Shown here one piece after another: positions 1 to 6,518 of a DNA stretch of 9,518 bases. A program made the position numbers and the translations under genes. This DNA comes from JBLNDG01 sp050261415. Lineage in GTDB: Bacteria > Bacillota > Clostridia > Lutisporales > Lutisporaceae. A model generated the notes under the pieces. That model saw only the letters and a list, made by a program, of their open reading frames with translations. It was not told where the DNA came from and made no database searches. The stretch covers positions 1 through 9,518 of the forward strand of contig JBLNDG010000202.1 in the NCBI GenBank assembly GCA_050261415.1. The letters run 5' to 3'. Position 1 is the first letter of the stretch, and the number at the start of each line of letters is the position of its first letter.

Positions 1-50
1 TCACAAACACATAAAAATATGCCCCTAAAATCCTAAGATTTCAGGGGCAT
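1..50 (-). terminator. Rho-independent terminator of the metal ATPase operon
   Basis: The arms ATGCCCCT (19-26) and AGGGGCAT (43-50) pair perfectly. After one A-C mismatch the stem continues with AAATC/GATTT, leaving a small loop. Read on the minus strand, the hairpin begins 11 nt after the ATPase stop codon and is followed by a T-rich run (ATTTTTATG), the classic intrinsic terminator layout. It ends the regulator-ATPase transcript. Nothing else is visible in positions 1-18. Confidence 0.85.
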
Positions 51-60
51 GTTCCACTTT

Positions 61-2193
61 TTATATATTTTTCGTATTAAGCACTCTCATTGCATTGAGT
101 ACGGCCAGAGCCGCTACTCCCACGTCTGCGAAAACGGCTTCCCACATGGTTGCAAGTCCGCCTGCACCAAGCAATAACACAATTGCTTTTATTGCAAATG
201 CAAATATTATATTCTGCCAGACTATACTTTTTGTTCTTTTGGCTATTCTTATAGCACTGGCAATTTTAGAAGGCTCATCAGTCATTATGACTACATCAGC
301 AGCTTCAATTGCTGCATCTGAGCCCAAACCGCCCATTGCTATTCCTATGTCCGCCCTTGCCAGTACAGGAGCATCGTTTATACCGTCTCCTACAAATACC
401 AGTTTGCCTTTGGACGGCTTTTTCTTATCAAGCAGTTCCAGCTTTTCTACTTTCTGATCAGGAAGCAGTTCTGCATATATTTTATCCAAGCCAAGCTTTT
501 CAGCAACCTTCTCACCTACGGTTTTTGTATCACCCGTCAGCATGACAGTCTGCCGGATACCCATATTCTTCAGCTCACGTATTGCATTTTGAGCATCTTC
601 CTTAATCTCATCAGAAATCACTATATACCCGGCATATTCTTTATCAACTGCTATATGCACAATAGTTCCTATAACATCCGGGCTTGCATACTGGATATCA
701 TATTTATCCATCAGTTTACCGTTTCCCGCGAGTACCTCCCTGCCCTTTACACACACCTTCACACCATGGCCCGATATTTCTTCATAACCTTCTACTGCAT
801 TTTTATCAACACCATCCCCAAAAGCCTTCAATATCGAAGCTGCAATAGGGTGGTTGGAATAACTCTCTGCGTAAGCCGCATACTCCAGCACTTCCTGCTC
901 CTTAGCAGTTCCTGCACTTTTTATCTCGGTTACCTTAAAAACACCCTTCGTCAATGTTCCTGTCTTGTCAAATACTACTGTATCAACTGCGTTAAGTGCC
1001 TCAAGGTAGTTGCTGCCCTTTATAAGAACGCCGTTTCTGGAAGCTCCTCCAATACCCCCGAAAAAGCCCAGAGGTATGGATACAACCAGGGCACACGGAC
1101 AAGATACAACAAGAAAAATCAAAGCCCTGTACAGCCACTCACTGAAGGTCGCATCAGGTATTACCAAAGGAGGAATAACAGCCAGTGCAAGAGCGGTAAA
1201 TACGACCGCCGGGGTATAATACCTTGCAAACTTGGTTATGAAGTTTTCTGTAGGTGCTTTTTTACTGCTTGCATTCTGCACTAAGTCCAGTATCTTTGAA
1301 ACTGTGGATTCTCTAAATTCTTTCGTTACTTCCACGGTCAGCACACCATTGTTATTTATGCACCCTGACAGTATCTCATCTCCGGCGCCCACTCCTCTTG
1401 GCACTGACTCGCCTGTAAGAGCAGAGGTGTCTACCATTGATTTACCATCAAGGATTTTACCGTCCAGCGGCACTTTTTCTCCAGGTTTTACTATGATTAT
1501 GTCCCCTATGTTTACTTTCTCCGGATGTACCTGCTTTGTTTCGTCGCCGAGCTTTAGATTCGCATAATCCGGTCGTATATCCATAAGTGACTTTATTGAC
1601 TTTCTTGAGTTGTTAACAGCAATATCCTGAAACAGCTCACCCATCTGGTAGAACAGCATAACGGCGACACCTTCAGGAAATTGACCGATAGCAAAGGCTC
1701 CAATAGTTGCAATACTCATAAGAAAATTCTCATCAAAAACTTGACCTTTTACTATATTCCTTATTGATTTTAAAAGTACTTCAGTCCCTGACAAGAAATA
1801 CGCCGCCAGGAAAAAACCTAATTCAACCCAGTTAGGGAACTTGAACAATATTGCAGCTACGTACAAAACAGCGCTGATTCCCAATCGGAGCAATTCCGGC
1901 TTATTACTGCCCGACCCGCTTTCTATGTCAGACTCCCTTTCCCCAGTCTTCTCAGATTTTATATCCACGAGCTGTACATGTGGTTCAATCCTTTTTATTA
2001 TTTCCTCTGCTTCTTTGACTATATTTGTATGGTCCGCCCCCGGATTAACCTCAATCCTCAATTTTTTTGATACAAAATCTATTGATGCTTCCTTAATCCC
2101 ATCCAGAGATTTAATTCCAAGTTCCATCTTGGACGCACAGTGTGCTCACCCCAAGCCTTCAAGGATGTATTCACCAGGTATCTCTTTCTTCAT
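61..2193 (-). CDS. cadA: Cd/Zn/Pb-type P1B-ATPase, probable selenoprotein (UGA codon 16)
   Basis: Inner-membrane heavy-metal efflux pump of the CadA/ZntA family, exporting Zn/Cd/Pb(/Co) with ATP. I start it at ATG 2193, preceded by GGAGG (2201-2205) at 7-nt spacing, giving 710 residues. Seen, in full-length numbering: N-terminal HMA domain about 1-75; TGES actuator loop 260-263; the CPC metal site in the sixth helix (C365, C367); phosphorylated D409 in DKTGTLT; SNHP with H448; GDGIND with D603; a Lys and an Asp in the last helices (K669, D690), as in ZntA. Codon 16 is TGA and replaces the first Cys of the HMA CxxC motif (GLG-U-AHCA); C19 is present. Reading is open on both sides, and no Shine-Dalgarno precedes the next ATG (2127), so selenocysteine insertion is the best reading. 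A TGT/TGC-to-TGA mutation or sequencing error is the alternative. It follows the sensor gene by 32 nt and is surely co-transcribed. Confidence 0.9.
2116..2133 (-). promoter_or_regulatory. Candidate bacterial SECIS hairpin
   Basis: On the minus strand TCCAAG (2133-2128) and CTTGGA (2121-2116) form a perfect 6-bp stem with a six-base loop ATGGAA. The stem starts 12 nt after the TGA and the loop 18 nt after it, within the range I recall for bacterial SECIS elements. The guanines are third and fourth in the loop, slightly off the usual preference for a G among the first two loop bases. A smaller hairpin, GCAC-ACT-GTGC (2145-2135), lies between. Inferred role: SelB binding. Confidence 0.6.
2146..2148 (-). 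other. In-frame UGA, probable selenocysteine codon (Sec16)
   Basis: The codon lies between GLG and AHCASKME, at the place where HMA domains carry the first metal-binding Cys of GxxCxxC. Reading through gives UxxC. Position, open frame before and after, and the strong upstream start support recoding rather than decay. No Sec machinery genes (selA, selB, selC, selD) are in the window, so host competence cannot be judged here. Confidence 0.75.
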
Positions 2194-2225
2194 CTCATTA
2201 CCTCCAACAAAATACATGAATAATG

Positions 2226-2594
2226 CTACTTTTCATTAATGTGTACTAATCCGTGGTCAAATATCTGTTTAACATGGTCATCATCAAGGGAATAGTAAAC
2301 TACCTTTCCTTCCTTCCTGTATTTTACAAGCCGAGCCTGTTTCAACACCCTCAGCTGGTGGGAAATTGCAGATTGGTTCATATTCAACAGTGCTGCAATA
2401 TCACATACACACATCTCCGATTCAAACAGCGCACAAAGTATCTTTATTCTTGTCGAATCCCCAAATACCTTGAACAACTCTGCCAAATCGTATAATGTCT
2501 CTTCCTCCGGCATTATTTCTTTTACCTTGCCTACTACCTCTTCATGTATGACGGTACAACTGCAGCTTTCTATGTTTGCTCTGCCTTCAGCCAT
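2226..2594 (-). CDS. cadC: ArsR/SmtB-family metal sensor repressor, CadC-like
   Basis: A 122-residue winged-helix repressor that releases DNA when it binds Cd/Pb/Zn and so induces the ATPase downstream. Seen: an N-terminal cysteine pair (C11, C13), the ECVCD-type signature EMCVCDIA (C62, C64) at the start of the recognition region, and the DNA-reading helix around QSAISHQLRVLK (74-85). The C-terminal helix carries D105, H107, H118 and E121, with exactly the spacing of the SmtB alpha-5 zinc site. The protein thus appears to keep both the CadC-type thiolate site and the SmtB/CzrA-type site. It is first gene of the operon; the ATPase starts 32 nt after its stop (TAG). A GGAGG-type ribosome site (CTAGGAGGCATAGTATG) fixes the start. 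It probably represses itself through the operator immediately upstream. CzrA/ZiaR-type naming would be equally defensible. Confidence 0.88.
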   Translation of the reverse strand: MAEGRANIESCSCTVIHEEVVGKVKEIMPEEETLYDLAELFKVFGDSTRIKILCALFESEMCVCDIAALLNMNQSAISHQLRVLKQARLVKYRKEGKVVYYSLDDDHVKQIFDHGLVHINEK

Positions 2595-2608
2595 ACTATG
2601 CCTCCTAG

Positions 2609-2652
2609 TATATTCATATGATTATGTGATTATATGAATATATGTTCATATG
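2609..2652 (-). promoter_or_regulatory. ArsR/CadC-type operator, overlapping palindromes
   Basis: ATATGAA (2632-2638) and TTCATAT (2645-2651) form a perfect inverted repeat with a 6-bp spacer, matching the familiar ArsR/SmtB 12-2-12 type of operator. A third half-site, TATATTCATAT (2609-2619), is the inverted partner of ATATGAATATA (2632-2642). The array lies between the -10 box and the regulator gene, where bound protein would block transcription. Confidence 0.75.
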
Positions 2653-2662
2653 TTATATTGTT

Positions 2663-2690
2663 ATTATATTCCTCTATATTTTTTTGTCAA
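2663..2690 (-). promoter_or_regulatory. Promoter of the metal sensor-ATPase operon
   Basis: Read on the minus strand, TTGACA (2690-2685) and TATAAT (2668-2663) are both perfect sigma-A consensus hexamers, 16 bp apart. The predicted start of transcription, near 2656, falls at the edge of the operator. This is a strong promoter that would need tight repression. Confidence 0.8.
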
Positions 2691-2774
2691 TAGACCATCT
2701 TCACATAATCTCCATAATTATTTATTATTATAATAATGGCTCAAACTCTAAAAATATCAGGGAGGCAAAAAAAT

Positions 2775-3143
2775 ATGTACAACGATACAGTATTGGATCA
2801 CTTATTGGAGCCCAGAAATGTCGGTGAAATACCTGATGCGGATGGAATAGGCCAGGCTGGAAATTTTGCAGATGGGGACCGGATAACAATATATATAAAA
2901 GTTAACGACAACAAACTGGAGGATGTCAGGTTTAAGACCTTCGGCTGCGCAGCTGCAATAGCTTCCAGCAGTATGGTTACAGTTATGGCAAAGGGACTTA
3001 CTATTAAAGAGGCTTCGAAAATCTCAAATGAAGCAGTAGCAATAGCTTTAGGCGGATTACCCGAAAAAAAATTACTTTGTTCAAATTTTGCTGCTACAGC
3101 ACTAAATAATGCTATAATGGATTATAGAAATAAATCCAAATAA
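2775..3143 (+). CDS. NifU/IscU-like scaffold protein lacking key ligands
   Basis: A 122-residue protein of the NifU N-terminal/IscU fold, which normally assembles Fe-S clusters in the cytosol. Recognisable family parts: MYNDTVLDHLLEPRNVGEI at the start, FKTFGCAAAIASSSM (C58) and KLLCSNFAATAL (C102). The family GNPxCGD motif reads GNFADGD here, so the first cluster Cys is Asp (D33, codon GAT), while the following Asp is kept (D35). The His before the third Cys is Leu (L101). Only two of the three canonical Cys remain. I start at ATG 2775, preceded by GGGAGG (2760-2765) at 9 nt; an upstream in-frame ATG (2736) has no ribosome site. It diverges from the metal operon and is followed by the E1-like gene. 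A canonical Fe-S scaffold role is doubtful; sulfur relay, Zn binding or a partner role is possible. Confidence 0.8.
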   Translation: MYNDTVLDHLLEPRNVGEIPDADGIGQAGNFADGDRITIYIKVNDNKLEDVRFKTFGCAAAIASSSMVTVMAKGLTIKEASKISNEAVAIALGGLPEKKLLCSNFAATALNNAIMDYRNKSK

Positions 3144-3162
3144 TTAGTTCAAAAACTGCGCG

Positions 3163-3198
3163 CTTCAACAGATAGAAACATGTTGAAGTTATTGTTTT
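3163..3198 (+). terminator. Weak terminator-like hairpin after the NifU-like gene
   Basis: CTTCAACA (3163-3170) pairs with TGTTGAAG (3181-3188) around a 10-base loop, followed by TTATTGTTTT. The stem is only half GC and the T-run is interrupted, so termination may be partial and the E1-like gene downstream may still be reached. Confidence 0.5.
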
Positions 3199-3267
3199 GC
3201 ATATAATCACATGAGATTTTAACGCGTTGAATACTTGTTATCACAATGCGTTTCGGGGAGGTTTAAT

Positions 3268-4656
3268 ATGCTACTCTCAAAAGAACAAATCACAAGGTAT
3301 ATGCGACATATTATTATACCGGAAATCAGCGGACAAGGGCAAAGAAAAATACTTGATTCAACTGTTGTTTTCATCTGCGAGGATGTCGCTCAAGCAACTT
3401 TAGCTTTATACTACCTGGCAGCATCAGGTGTAGGGCATATATACTGCCAATTCAATGATAATACGGGGTATCAGGAGATACTCGACAACGTTAAGGATTT
3501 AAACAGTGATGTAAAAATCAGCCTTTTATCTGAAGCTGCATATGAAGGTACTGAGAATTCTGTATTGAGCAGGGTAATAATAGGCAGTTCCCAATATATA
3601 CACGGAATACTAAGGGACCAGGCCGCACAAATTCCGCATGTTGGTTATGCTCCCACCATTATTGCTGCTTATGGGGCATGGAAGGGTATCGTCCATACCT
3701 GTGCCAGCGAATCAGAATACGAGAGCTTTATGGCTCTGGCACTAAAGTACTGGAATGATGATGTATATAAGGATACAACCAATTACCAGCTGAATCTTTC
3801 CCTTTATTTTTCAAGCCTCATGGCCGTAATTGAGCATTTAAAACTGTGCTTGTCCTTGGGCAAACCCTTAGCCAGTGCTCTTCACTATAATCTGGAAACA
3901 ATGGAATTCAATATTATTGATGCTGCAAGTGATATATCCGAAAGCTGGACAAGTGTTTTAGCACCTTGCAAAAAAATGAAAAATCTGGCTGATGCCAGAG
4001 TACTCATTGTGGGATGCGGCGGTTTAGGTTCACCGGTGGCATTTGCCCTGACAGCTTCCGGGGTAGGAACAATAGGCCTGGTAGATTACGACATTGTGGA
4101 GATCAGCAATCTTAACAGACAGATAATGCATTCAACCTCAAGGCTTGGAATGCCGAAAGTACAGTCTGCAGAAACTTTTCTCAGGAATATAAATCCTAAC
4201 ATCAAGTTAAATAAATACAATACATTACTGGACAAAGATAATGTATCAGATATTATAAGCGGATATGATGTAGTAGTTGGAGGGTTGGATAATCTACCGG
4301 CAAGATATGTGCTCAATGACGCCTGCTACTCTTTAAAGAAACCTTTAATTGAAGCCGGAGCTCTGGATATTTCCGGTTTAGCAACCACTATCATCCCCGG
4401 TGAAGGTCACTGCTATAGGTGTATTTTCCCGGAGTCAGCAGACAACAGCCTCGTACCCTCCTGCTCCGAAACCGGAGTACTGGGCCCTGTTCCGGGTGTA
4501 ATGGGGATCATAGAGGCGGCAGAGGCAATAAAGTACCTCACTCATATAGGGGAATCACTTAAAAATAAAATACTGCTTTTTGATGTTTTTGACACAGATA
4601 TTTATGTTGTCGGCAGTATCAGAAATAAGCACTGTGAACTATGTGGAGACAGATAA
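3268..4656 (+). CDS. Tandem ThiF/MoeB-type E1-like protein (pseudo-E1 plus E1)
   Basis: A 462-residue cytosolic protein of the HesA/MoeB/ThiF family, which adenylates the C-terminus of ubiquitin-like sulfur carriers. The C-terminal half (about 228-462) is intact: nucleotide loop VGCGGLG (249-254), acidic D273/D275, NLNRQ with R284, K297, D341 in GLDN, zinc pairs C382/C385 and C456/C459, and the conserved PSCSETGVLGPVPG segment with C399. The N-terminal half (1-227) aligns by eye with the same fold: RYMRHIIIPEI at 10-20, then VVFICEDVAQATLALYYLAASGVGHIY, but it lacks the glycine loop, acidic residue and zinc cysteines. This resembles eukaryotic E1s, where an inactive half supports an active one. 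The start at ATG 3268 has GGGGAGG upstream (3255-3261) at 6-nt spacing; a TTG start at 3235 has none. It lies 124 nt after the NifU-like gene. No carrier-protein gene is visible, so the substrate is unknown. Confidence 0.85.
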   Translation: MLLSKEQITRYMRHIIIPEISGQGQRKILDSTVVFICEDVAQATLALYYLAASGVGHIYCQFNDNTGYQEILDNVKDLNSDVKISLLSEAAYEGTENSVLSRVIIGSSQYIHGILRDQAAQIPHVGYAPTIIAAYGAWKGIVHTCASESEYESFMALALKYWNDDVYKDTTNYQLNLSLYFSSLMAVIEHLKLCLSLGKPLASALHYNLETMEFNIIDAASDISESWTSVLAPCKKMKNLADARVLIVGCGGLGSPVAFALTASGVGTIGLVDYDIVEISNLNRQIMHSTSRLGMPKVQSAETFLRNINPNIKLNKYNTLLDKDNVSDIISGYDVVVGGLDNLPARYVLNDACYSLKKPLIEAGALDISGLATTIIPGEGHCYRCIFPESADNSLVPSCSETGVLGPVPGVMGIIEAAEAIKYLTHIGESLKNKILLFDVFDTDIYVVGSIRNKHCELCGDR

Positions 4657-4664
4657 AAAGAAAG

Positions 4665-4688
4665 TGCCGTATTAATTACGGCATTTTT
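4665..4688. terminator. Bidirectional terminator between convergent genes
   Basis: TGCCGTA (4665-4671) pairs with TACGGCA (4677-4683) around a 5-base loop, followed by TTTTT on the plus strand. On the minus strand the same hairpin is followed by CTTTCTTTTTATC. It begins 8 nt after the E1-like stop codon, and the stop of the LarE-like gene (4672-4674) lies inside the hairpin loop. It serves both transcripts. Confidence 0.85.
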
Positions 4689-5499
4689 CATTTTCATTTA
4701 AAGCAAGGTTCATACTGCCACTTTTGTAGCCGCCAAGGTCCATTGTTACATACAGGAATCCCAGGCTTTTCAACTTTTCTACAACTTTTGACGCATGCTT
4801 GATGAGCTCCGGAAAGCTCTGTTCGCTAATCTCAATCCTTGCTATATCCCCATGGTGTCTTACCCTTAGTTCTTTAAATCCAAGTTCTCTTAGGTAATTT
4901 TCTGCTTCTCCCACGGTTAGAAGCTTATCTGGAGTAATTTTGGTGCCATAAGGAAACCGTGATGACAAACAAGCAAAAGAAGGCTTGTCCCAGGTTTCCA
5001 GGTTGTACTGACGTGAAAGCGTTCGTATTTCTTCCTTTGTCAACTCAGCTTCTTTTAAAGGGCTTCTAATACCTAACTCTCTTGCAGCTTTCATACCGGG
5101 ACGGTGGTCATTCCTATCGTCGAAATTGGAACCGTCCAGGACATAATTAATGCCTTCCTGTTTTGCAATATCAAGCAGCTTCGAAAAAAGCTCATGTTTG
5201 CAATAGTAGCACCGATCAGGCGGGTTATCTGCAAAACCCTCAATCTCCAGCTCACTGGTATTTATAACAATATGCTTTATACCCATCTCCTGAGCCAGTT
5301 TTTTTGATTCCTCCAGTTCCCTCACAGGGTAGGTTTCAGAGCTGGCCGTTACGGCCAGCACTTTCTCCCCCAAAACCTCCCCCGCAACTTTAAGGAGGAA
5401 GGTACTATCAACGCCTCCAGAGAATGCTACTAACGCACTCCCCATTTCTTTCAGCTCCATCTTCAATACTTCAAGCTTATCATTTAATATCTTCTGCAT
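4672..5499 (-). CDS. larE: LarE-like ATP-dependent sulfur transferase (PP-loop)
   Basis: A 275-residue PP-loop enzyme of the LarE/ExsB-like group. LarE activates a substrate carboxylate with ATP (AMP leaving) and transfers sulfur, in the classic case by sacrificing its own cysteine during nickel-pincer cofactor synthesis. Seen: the pyrophosphate loop SGGVDS (27-32), RCYYC (C97, C100), GSNFDDRNDHRPG (123-135), and SFACLSSRFPYG with C177, S180 and R181, the region of the sacrificial cysteine. Having C97, C100 and C177 together is the three-cysteine form that I recall being linked to a [4Fe-4S] cluster carrying the sulfur catalytically. Start: ATG 5499 behind GGAGGG. It sits 25 nt after cysK and is last in the cymR-cysK-larE operon. 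No larA, larB or larC is in the window, so the acceptor could be something other than the nickel cofactor. Confidence 0.88.
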   Translation of the reverse strand: MQKILNDKLEVLKMELKEMGSALVAFSGGVDSTFLLKVAGEVLGEKVLAVTASSETYPVRELEESKKLAQEMGIKHIVINTSELEIEGFADNPPDRCYYCKHELFSKLLDIAKQEGINYVLDGSNFDDRNDHRPGMKAARELGIRSPLKEAELTKEEIRTLSRQYNLETWDKPSFACLSSRFPYGTKITPDKLLTVGEAENYLRELGFKELRVRHHGDIARIEISEQSFPELIKHASKVVEKLKSLGFLYVTMDLGGYKSGSMNLALNENEKCRN

Positions 5500-5524
5500 A
5501 TTATACCCTCCACCTGCTTTTCAT

Positions 5525-6457
5525 CTATGCCTGTTGAAATAATGGTGTAGAAAGATATCTTTCTCCGGTGTCAGGCAAAAGCACAATAATATTTTTCCCC
5601 TTGTTTTCACTTCTCCTGGCAATTTCTGTTGCTGCATGAAGAGCTGCACCGGAAGAAATTCCAACAAGCAACCCCTCAGAAGCTGCAAGTTTTCTTGATG
5701 CTTCGAAGGCATCCTCATTCTTAACCGTTATTATTTCATCAACGATGTTTTTATTATATATATCCGGTACAAATCCGGCACCTATACCCTGTATTTTGTG
5801 AGGGCCCGGCTTTCCACCCGATAATACCGGTGAATCTTCAGGTTCTACCGCAATTATCTTTACAGCCGGATTCTTAGCTTTGAGCGCTTCCCCTACTCCC
5901 GTGATTGTTCCGCCTGTTCCGACTCCGGCAATAAAAACATCCACCTTTCCGTCCATATCCTTCCATATTTCTTCCGCTGTAGTCTTCCGGTGGATTTCCG
6001 GATTTGCAGGGTTTTTAAACTGCTGGGGCACATAAGCATTAGGTGTAGCTTCCAGCAACTCTTCAGCCTTTTTTATCGCACCCTTCATCCCCTCTGCTCC
6101 GGGTGTCAGAACCAGTTCTGCTCCGAGGGCGGAAAGAAGGCTTCGTCTTTCTATGCTCATAGTATCAGGCATTGTAAGTATTAGTCTGTAACCTCTGGCT
6201 GCGGCTACAAAAGCCAGTGCGATTCCTGTATTCCCACTCGTTGGTTCAATGATTACAGTATCCTTATTTATTAAACCATGCTCCTCAGCGTCTTTTATCA
6301 TGGCATAGCCAACCCTGTCCTTAACACTGCCTCCTGGATTAAAGTATTCAAGCTTGGCTATTACAGCTGCATCCAGGTTATTATCCCTGTTATAGTTAGA
6401 CAGCTCCAAAAGAGGGGTGTTTCCAATTAATTCCGTCAGATTTCTCGATATTTTCAT
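5525..6457 (-). CDS. cysK: Cysteine synthase (O-acetylserine sulfhydrylase)
   Basis: A 310-residue cytosolic PLP enzyme that makes L-cysteine from O-acetylserine and sulfide. Seen: PLP lysine K46 in NPGGSVKDR, the substrate loop TSGNTG (73-78), the phosphate-binding GTGGT (180-184), KIQGIGAGFVP (221-231) and GISSGAA (S269) contacting the PLP ring. Length and motifs are those of a normal CysK-type enzyme; a cystathionine beta-synthase-like activity is less likely because no reverse-pathway gene is near. The start at ATG 6457 follows GGAGG at 7-8 nt. It lies 61 nt after the Rrf2 repressor gene and 25 nt before larE, so it can supply the cysteine used by LarE. In Bacillus, CysK also binds CymR as its co-repressor, which fits the neighbour here. 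Confidence 0.95.
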   Translation of the reverse strand: MKISRNLTELIGNTPLLELSNYNRDNNLDAAVIAKLEYFNPGGSVKDRVGYAMIKDAEEHGLINKDTVIIEPTSGNTGIALAFVAAARGYRLILTMPDTMSIERRSLLSALGAELVLTPGAEGMKGAIKKAEELLEATPNAYVPQQFKNPANPEIHRKTTAEEIWKDMDGKVDVFIAGVGTGGTITGVGEALKAKNPAVKIIAVEPEDSPVLSGGKPGPHKIQGIGAGFVPDIYNKNIVDEIITVKNEDAFEASRKLAASEGLLVGISSGAALHAATEIARRSENKGKNIIVLLPDTGERYLSTPLFQQA

Positions 6458-6487
6458 AACTTTACCTCCAATATAATGTTTACTTCT

Positions 6488-6504
6488 CCTATATGAATAG
6501 TAGG
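6488..6504 (-). promoter_or_regulatory. Imperfect palindrome between cymR and cysK
   Basis: CCTA (6488-6491) and TAGG (6501-6504) form an inverted repeat with a 9-bp AT-rich centre, in the short gap upstream of cysK. It could be a CymR-type binding site or chance; I do not recognise a matching motif upstream of cymR. Confidence 0.25.
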
Positions 6505-6518
6505 TTTTTATTTAAATT

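Noticed and set aside
589..1284. Long plus-strand reading frame opposite the ATPase
   Set aside because: Composition is that of an antisense shadow; the minus-strand gene has every family motif.
61..2127. ATPase start at ATG 2127 (688 residues)
   Set aside because: No Shine-Dalgarno precedes it, it begins in the middle of the HMA domain after the metal motif, and it falls in the loop of the proposed SECIS hairpin.
2128..2193. ATPase as a pseudogene broken by a nonsense mutation
   Set aside because: Not excluded, but the only defect is a TGA at a functional Cys position, followed by a hairpin, with the rest of the gene intact and well regulated; Sec explains all of this better.
2736..2774. 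N-terminal extension of the NifU-like protein from ATG 2736
   Set aside because: It has no ribosome site, overlaps its likely promoter region, and the family begins at the MYNDT residues.
2642..2827. Small hydrophobic plus-strand frame over the divergent promoter
   Set aside because: AT-rich translation (Ile/Tyr runs) of promoter DNA, no ribosome site, runs into the NifU-like gene in another frame.
3179..3207. Promoter for the E1-like gene with TATAAT at 3202-3207
   Set aside because: No acceptable -35 at 16-18 bp and no exact extended -10; it may be real but cannot be supported.
3235..3267. Upstream TTG start for the E1-like protein
   Set aside because: No ribosome site; the GGGGAGG at 3255-3261 points to ATG 3268.
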